Of a DNA stretch of 64,000 bases, positions 59,690 through 64,000 are shown piece by piece. The stretch is taken from contig OX638130.1 of assembly GCA_951804985.1 (NCBI GenBank), forward strand, positions 125,501,593 to 125,565,592. The letters run 5' to 3'. Every line of letters starts with the position of its first letter. Positions within the stretch are counted from its first letter, which is position 1. A model generated the notes under the pieces. The model had not been told where the DNA came from. It made no database searches and worked only from the letters and a program-made list of their open reading frames with translations. Made by a program: the position numbers and the translations under genes. Source of the DNA: Dryomyza anilis. Its lineage: Eukaryota; Arthropoda; Insecta; Diptera; Dryomyzidae.

Positions 59690-59940
59690 TTTTTTTGGCA
59701 GGCTCTAGGCAGTTTAGTAAACTTCTTTTTAGAAAAATTTTAATCAGACAAAGGAGTAGTTTTTAGCAAAAGTTGAATATTTTTTGCCTATCCTGAAAGT
59801 ATACCCAAAATGATATCTTTTAAAATCATGAACATTTGATAATCTGCCATATATGTTCCACAAACTTCTATATATGTATCTCTGTGTTTGCCCAAAATAT
59901 GCCCGAAATATTCAGAAAAAATTATATATATATTTTTTTT
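59690..59940 (+). repeat. Dispersed repeat family N, copy
   Basis: GGCAGGCTCTAGGCAGTTTA, AATCAGACAAAGGAGTAG, AGTATACCCAAAATGATATC, GATAATCTGCCATATATG and TGCCCGAAATATTCAG match the copies near 22.8 and 60.3 kb. Confidence 0.5.
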
Positions 59941-60153
59941 GTTTTACAAATTAACCAACGCTCAGGGGATGCCCCCTATTCATGCAATGCACAGTGTTGA
60001 TCTTAAGAAGGGATGATAGGTTAAATGGAGGGGGGAATGATGGAGTAATGTCGGTGAATGTTTGTTTTGAACTTGCCAATATCAAAAATGTCGGGAAAAA
60101 CAGACGCAGGGAGATTGTTCCACAAACGTATCGTGCGACTGAATTATTTGAAA
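59941..60153 (-). mobile_element. LINE 3' end, 5'-truncated copy
   Basis: Plus strand: A-tail complement (T run then TTTTACAAATTAACCAACGC), the 3' UTR word CAGGGGATGCCCCCTATTCA, the terminal coding region complement, and a stop in the block CACAAACGTATCGTGCGACT. The copy ends abruptly at 60153. Confidence 0.85.
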
Positions 60154-60224
60154 TATATTGGGTAATGTATTAGACATATTTGAATCAAAACTCATAATAA
60201 AGGTTAACAGGCCTAGACACAACT

Positions 60225-60700
60225 TTTAGAAGGTTCAAGGCAGTCTAGAGACTTTTTTGTTTATAAAAGGCAGAGTCTGTTTCAAAAGTATTCTAAGTAT
60301 ATTCTTCCCGTACCAAAAAAGTCAAAAAAGGCAAGGAAAATGCTTTTAAAATACCACTATATTTGTTAACTTGCTATGTACTACCTACAATCCACCATTT
60401 ATCTGTGCGTTGGACGAAAATATGAGCAAAATATTCCTAAAAATTTTTAGAAATTGAGTTTAGGAATCCTTAGGGAGACTGAGTTTAAAAACCCAAAGCC
60501 AAAGTTTGTATCAAAAGCTGTATATTTTCGGTCAATACCCAAAATATGTCAGAAATCAACCTTTAAAAATCCAAAATGTTAATAATCTGAAAACTGCCTT
60601 GAACCTGCCACAAATTTTGTCCAGAAATTTTGTCTGAGACAACATTTTTAACATTTTTCAGGAATATTTCAGACATATTTCCATCAAACACGCAGATAAG
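60225..60700. repeat. Dispersed repeat family N, two units
   Basis: AGGCAGTCTAGAGAC, AAAGGCAGAGTCTGTTTCAA, CCACCATTTATCTGTGCGTT, AAAGTTTGTATCAAAAGCTG, AACTGCCTTGAACCTGCCAC and AAATTTTGTCTGAGAC repeat blocks also present at 22.5-23.2 and 62.1-62.3 kb. Confidence 0.5.
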
Positions 60701-60809
60701 TAAATGCAATATTTACACGCAGAAAAAAACATGGTTGTGGTGATCATAATTGAAGTGCATCATACTAGGATTGGGAATTGTGGTTGTAAGCAATCATATA
60801 ATTTTTCTA

Positions 60810-61070
60810 ATATGATACTCAGTGACAATATTACGTACCATAATATGATCCTCAGTGACCATACGCCGATATCACACAACCATACAATGGTTGTCAGTGA
60901 CCATAGTATGGTTGTCAGTGACCATAGTATGGTTGTCAGTGATCATAGTATGGTTGTCAGTGACCATAGTATGATTGTCAGTGACCATAGTATGGTTGTC
61001 AGTGACCATAGTATGGTTGTCAGTGACCATACTATAGTTGTCAGTGACCATACTATGGTTGTCAGTTCCC
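60810..61070 (+). repeat. 21-bp minisatellite made of two dyads
   Basis: The regular core at about 60885-61070 has roughly nine units, each joining GTCAGTGAC and CCATAGTATGG, both odd palindromes, with a short GTT link. Degenerate units precede it from about 60810 (CTCAGTGAC with CATAATATG). Since 21 is a multiple of 3, both strands stay open over the array. The frames at 60704-61084 (plus) and 60872-61102 (minus) arise from this and are not supported as genes. Confidence 0.92.
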
Positions 61071-61290
61071 AAAATATGCCTTGAATCTACCACACTTCCC
61101 AAAACATTCCATTTATCATATCATCATACCTATAGGGAGGTTTATAAACATTTTTATGACATATTTTGAACAGACAAAGGCAGAGTTTGTATAACGGGCT
61201 GTCTATTTTCTGCCCGTTTCCAATATATGCCTTGAATCTGCCACACTTCCCAAAACATTCCATTTATCTGTGTGTTTTCCTGAAATATTT
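61071..61290 (+). repeat. Dispersed repeat family N, local direct duplication
   Basis: AATATGCCTTGAATCT(A/G)CC, ACACTTCCCAAAACATTCCA and TTTATC occur at 61071-61120 and again at 61226-61272. The 21-bp array stops exactly at the first of these. Confidence 0.65.
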
Positions 61291-61561
61291 TTTTTTTTTT
61301 ACAAATTAACCAACGCTCAGGGGATGCCCCCTATTCATGCAAAGCACAGTGGTGATCGTAAGAAGGGATGATAGGTTAAAAGGAGGGGGAAAGATAGAGT
61401 AGTGTCGGCGAATGTTTGTTTTGAACTTGCCAATATCAAAAATGTCGGGGAAAAACGCAGGGAGATTGTTCCACAAACGTATCGTGCGACTGAAGAACGA
61501 ATTCTCTCTATAATGCGTGGTTCTGTTAGGAGCCGAGTGGACTACGAAGGGGTGGGCTTGG
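61291..61561 (-). mobile_element. LINE 3' end, 5'-truncated copy adjoining another
   Basis: T run, then ACAAATTAACCAACGCTCAG, CCCCCTATTCATGCAAAGCA and the terminal coding complement, up to GAAGGGGTGGGCTTGG. There it is cut exactly where the T run of the next copy begins. Confidence 0.85.
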
Positions 61562-62056
61562 TTTTTTTTTTTGTTTTTACAAATTATCCAACGCTCAGGG
61601 GATGCCCCCTATTCGTGCAATGCACAGTGTTGATCGTAAGAAAGGATTATAGGTTAAAGGGAGGAGGAAAGATGGAGTAGTGTCGGTGGATGTTTGCTTT
61701 AAATTTCCCAATATTAAAAATGTCGGGAAAAACAGAGGCAGTGAGATTGTTCCACAAACGTATCGTGCGACTGAAGAACGAATTATCTCTGTAATGCGTG
61801 GTTCTGTTGAGAATCGAGTGAACTACGAAGGGGTGGGCTTGGTTCGATGCCCGAGTAGATTGAGAGAATACACGACCTGGTGGAATCAGGCCATGTATTT
61901 CCCTCGAACACTTACCATTGTAATACCTATAAAACAGGCTTACACACCCTACGGTTCTTCGGTGCTCAAGAGAACCAATAGAGGATGAAATATTTTCATC
62001 CCCTATTAAATATATCGCACGTTGTTGAATTCGGTCCAGGAACTCCAAGGAGGAGA
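61562..62056 (-). mobile_element. LINE 3' end, longest copy
   Basis: On the minus strand: the C-terminal coding part, a stop codon at 61649-61647, a 3' UTR of about 85 bp and an A-tail (T run 61562-61575 on the plus strand). It is head-to-tail with the previous copy. A non-LTR retrotransposon of the jockey/CR1-related group is likely from its protein. Confidence 0.85.
61647..62050 (-). pseudogene. C-terminal fragment of a LINE ORF2-type protein
   Basis: About 134 codons in frame to a natural stop. Family-typical motifs in order are LDRIQQRA, SIGSLEHRRTVGCVSLFYRY, GLIPPGRV, RTTHYRDNSFFSRTIRLWN and FNIGKFKANIHRHY. These lie downstream of the reverse transcriptase domain in many arthropod non-LTR elements. 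The N-terminal endonuclease and reverse transcriptase parts are absent, because the frame meets a stop just upstream of 62050. It is a dead, 5'-truncated copy. Confidence 0.85.
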
Positions 62057-62310
62057 ATCAATGGGCAGATTTTGATACAAAATCCGCCTTTGTCTGGCTG
62101 AAGTCTTTCAATAATTTATTTTAAACTGCCCTGAGCCTGCCAGAAATTTTGTCACGGGGTGTTTAGCATGTTGTCAACTTTTGTGGAATTTTTATGACTG
62201 CATAGTTTCGAAAAAGGCAGAAAATAGGAAGCTTCTGACACAAACTTCGCCTTTGTCGGCTTGAAATCTTTCGAAAAAATGTTTCTGAACTGCCTTGACC
62301 CAATCAAAAA
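62055..62310 (+). repeat. Dispersed repeat family N, copy
   Basis: TTTGATACAAAATCCGCCTT, TGTCTGGCTGAAGTCTTTCA, AACTGCCCTGAGCCTGCCAG and AAATTTTGTCACGGGGTG, then a second partial unit from 62210. Matches 22481-22740. Confidence 0.55.
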
Positions 62311-62387
62311 TTATTTCATTATCATAAAATAAATAATTTTATTGACTGAAATAAGTCAATGTAGGACTGCTATATACTCTTTATACG

Positions 62388-62700
62388 CTACACCTATAAG
62401 GTACAGGGTTTATTAAGTTCATGCATATATTGTAACGCCCCTTAGGATGCCTGTTCGGTATGGAAAAGTATATATATTCTTGATCAGCATCACTATCCGA
62501 GTCCGTTTAGTTATGTCCATCTGTCTTTCTATCCGACCTTTCTGGTCCGCCCAATTTTATTTTTTTACATATTTTTAATTACTTTTTTTTGCCTTCTTTT
62601 AATTTTTATAAATTATTGGGAAATTTCTGATATTTGAATAATATTTTGAGGATGTTTAGCATGTAGTATAGATAGGCAATGAAGATATTTTACGTTCAAT
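62388..62700 (+). mobile_element. DINE-1/INE-1-like element, internally deleted
   Basis: TTTATACGCTACACCTATAA, GGTACAGGGTTTATTAAG, TGTAACGCCCCTTAGGATGC, CGGTATGGAAAAGTATATAT, TTCTTGATCAGCATCACTAT and GTCCGTTTAGTTATGTCCAT closely match 7485-7640. It then jumps to GGTCCGCCCAATTTTAT, as at 8033, so about 350 bp is missing. Confidence 0.7.
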
Positions 62701-62799
62701 GTAATATATATATAAAATTTGTTGGTTTAAGTCTAAAAAACTATTCTTTTTGTGTAATATATATTTAAGGAAATTTTATCATGCCATTTTAAAATAATA

Positions 62800-63116
62800 A
62801 TAATCGTAGCTGCGGTAGCTCAGTGGTTAGTGCGTTGGACTGCGAGCCGAAAGGTCCTCGGTTCAAGTCTGGACTGGGGCTAACAACATCTTTTCATAGA
62901 AACATTTTTCTATACCGCGCTACCTCTCGTCAGTAAATGGCAAACCTACGAGAGTAAAACCATTGCCTATGAAAAGCTCTCACCCGCCGGATTCGGCAAT
63001 AAACTGTAGGTCCCACCACTTTGAGTACAAATATAACACGCACAGCTCAAAATGGTGAGAGAGCTCGGCCGAAGTTCTATACTGGACTGTAGCGCCAAAC
63101 TATTATATTATATATT
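62800..63116 (+). mobile_element. tRNA-derived SINE, copy 2
   Basis: A box TAGCTCAGTGG (62816-62826) and B box GGTTCAAGTCT (62860-62870). The body is nearly identical to copy 1, including AACAACATCTTTTCATAG, CGCTACCTCTCGTCAGTAAA, CACGCACAGCTCAAAATGG and GAGCTCGGCCGAAGTTC, with a TATTAT-rich tail. A perfect 14-bp target duplication ATTTTAAAATAATA lies at 62786-62799 and 63117-63130. The two copies differ by small indels, so they derive from closely related source genes. Confidence 0.93.
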
Positions 63117-63231
63117 ATTTTAAAATAATATCCAAAACTACATTTAAAATAATCTCTTAACAATCAGTTAAATATCTAAAATTACCTTTTAACAAAACCC
63201 AAACATCAAAACTGGAAAATACTCAATATGT

Positions 63232-64000
63232 TCAACACACTTTGCAAACAAGTGTACCGCACCCTGCTACCCTATAGGGTGCGTTGTTTTCAATCAATTT
63301 AGCTAAATTTTCCGCTTCAGACAAAATTTCATGCATTTTAAATGCACGCGACAGCGCAACAGACGGCGACACTTCGTCCAGCAGCGCCCACCAATGCGTG
63401 GGATCGCAATTTTCCGGTGAATCATAAAAGCCACAGGAGCAACCTGTGTCTTTTACGGTGCGCGCACTGCGCAGAGAGCACAAAAGCAACAGAAGAGCGC
63501 AAGAGAGTGTACAACGAGTGCTGCAAACAAACAACGAACAACGGAGGAACGCGACGCGCGCACTACACAGCGCTGCCAAATTCGCAGAATTAACGTGAAA
63601 ATTCGCGTGTTCAACACGATGTTTTGCTGCCGTTGATCCGCTCGCACACGACAGGAGATCGAACGTGAAAAACTATAGACTGGTGGCTGCCGTTTTGCGG
63701 ATACTCGGAGCATCGGCTCGAGCAGCATTTCGTTACGCGCATGACCGCCGCAGCGGGAGCGAACAAAACGAACGAGCACTCGCTGCGATTTTTGTGAATA
63801 ATTTCCGAGGAATTGCGCGCGGCGGTGGACCGGGAACGGGCCGGGGATCAAACATACACACAGACACAAAATGGTAACAAATGTACAAATGTTGCAAAAT
63901 GGTGCTGCTGGCAGCGCACGCGCAGAATATGGCTTGGGTGCTGCGACTATGTCTTGGGCAGGACAATCAGCACATGCGATGGACTCCAACAGTGCAGAGA
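63232..64000 (-). promoter_or_regulatory. GC-rich edge, possible 5' UTR and promoter region of a minus-strand gene
   Basis: The most GC- and CpG-rich part of the window. A minus-strand frame runs open from 63672 to a stop at 63234-63232 (146 codons) without any early ATG; its only ATG is at 63336. Other frames on both strands are also open, as expected from composition. The perfect palindromes ACCCTATAGGGT (63269-63280) and CGTGTTCAACACG (63605-63617) lie here. The sequence continues beyond the window. A 5' UTR/promoter is the best reading, by inference. Confidence 0.35.
63271..63336 (-). CDS. Candidate first coding exon, unknown gene
   Basis: The minus-strand ATG at 63336-63334 sits in TTTAAAATGC, good fly start context (AAA before ATG). 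It opens a peptide beginning MHEILSEAENLAKLIENN, with helix-like composition. A possible but weak donor AGG|GTAGCA falls at 63271/63270; without splicing, the frame ends at 63232. Upstream in the same frame, codons for CSCGFYDSPENCDPTHWW and ALLDEVSPSVALSRAFK also look protein-like, so the coding exon could instead start further upstream through an acceptor such as CTCTGCGCAG. I do not recognise the protein. Confidence 0.25.

Noticed and set aside
60704..61102. Repetitive proteins on both strands at the 21-bp array
   Set aside because: A 21-bp period keeps frames open on both strands. The flanks are mobile-element sequence and neither frame extends into protein-like sequence.

Overview
The window looks like non-coding DNA from a higher fly (Diptera: Brachycera, probably a calyptrate such as a blowfly or house-fly relative). 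The reasons are strong AT richness, no open frame that reads as a complete protein, a tRNA-headed SINE, a LINE 3' end with recognisable reverse-transcriptase-type C-terminal protein, and several copies of an element laid out like the Drosophila INE-1/DINE-1 family. I see no bacterial gene organisation, CRISPR array or rRNA, and no intact tRNA gene. Species and clade are inference.

The dominant feature is one 19-bp satellite, consensus TTGAATTTTTAGTGAAAAA. It occurs as nine separate arrays: 1.9-3.3, 9.5-10.3, 13.0-13.9, 35.4-36.3, 39.8-40.3, 47.9-49.3 and 56.3-57.4 kb in one orientation, and 17.4-19.5 and 37.7-38.2 kb in the other. Together they fill about 9.4 kb, roughly 15 percent of the window. 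The arrays carry higher-order duplications, and the array at 47.9 kb runs directly into a DINE-like element. Other tandem DNA includes a very uniform 10-bp array (53.2-54.1 kb), a 21-bp array made of two dyads (60.8-61.1 kb), a 180-bp repeat in A-B-A-B order (29.8-30.5 kb), repeats of about 100 bp (42.5-43.7 kb) and 164 bp (14.7-15.2 kb), and low-complexity tracts at 5.3-6.4 and 57.4-58.0 kb.

Mobile DNA is dense: two SINE copies with perfect target duplications (45.5 and 62.8 kb); four 3' LINE fragments in the same orientation, two directly abutting (50.8, 59.9 and 61.3-62.05 kb); a TTAA-flanked piggyBac-like element (10.4-11.2 kb); a fold-back element with an 8-bp near-duplication (32.55-32.85 kb); a TA-flanked MITE (16.9 kb); a 760-bp terminal-inverted-repeat element (28.0-28.7 kb); an inverted-repeat block of about 2.3 kb enclosing DINE-like copies (6.4-8.7 kb); and several short palindromic families present in two or more copies.

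Between these lie moderately GC-richer, non-coding islands (for example 20.1-22.1, 34.2-35.3, 36.5-37.5, 46.2-47.6, 51.7-52.7, 55.3-56.2 and 58.6-59.7 kb) that look like unique, possibly regulatory sequence. The right edge (63.23-64.0 kb) is the most GC-rich part and resembles the 5' end of a gene on the minus strand, with a candidate start codon and short first coding exon. If so, most of this window would be the repeat-packed first intron of that gene. That is a hypothesis; no exon here is certain.
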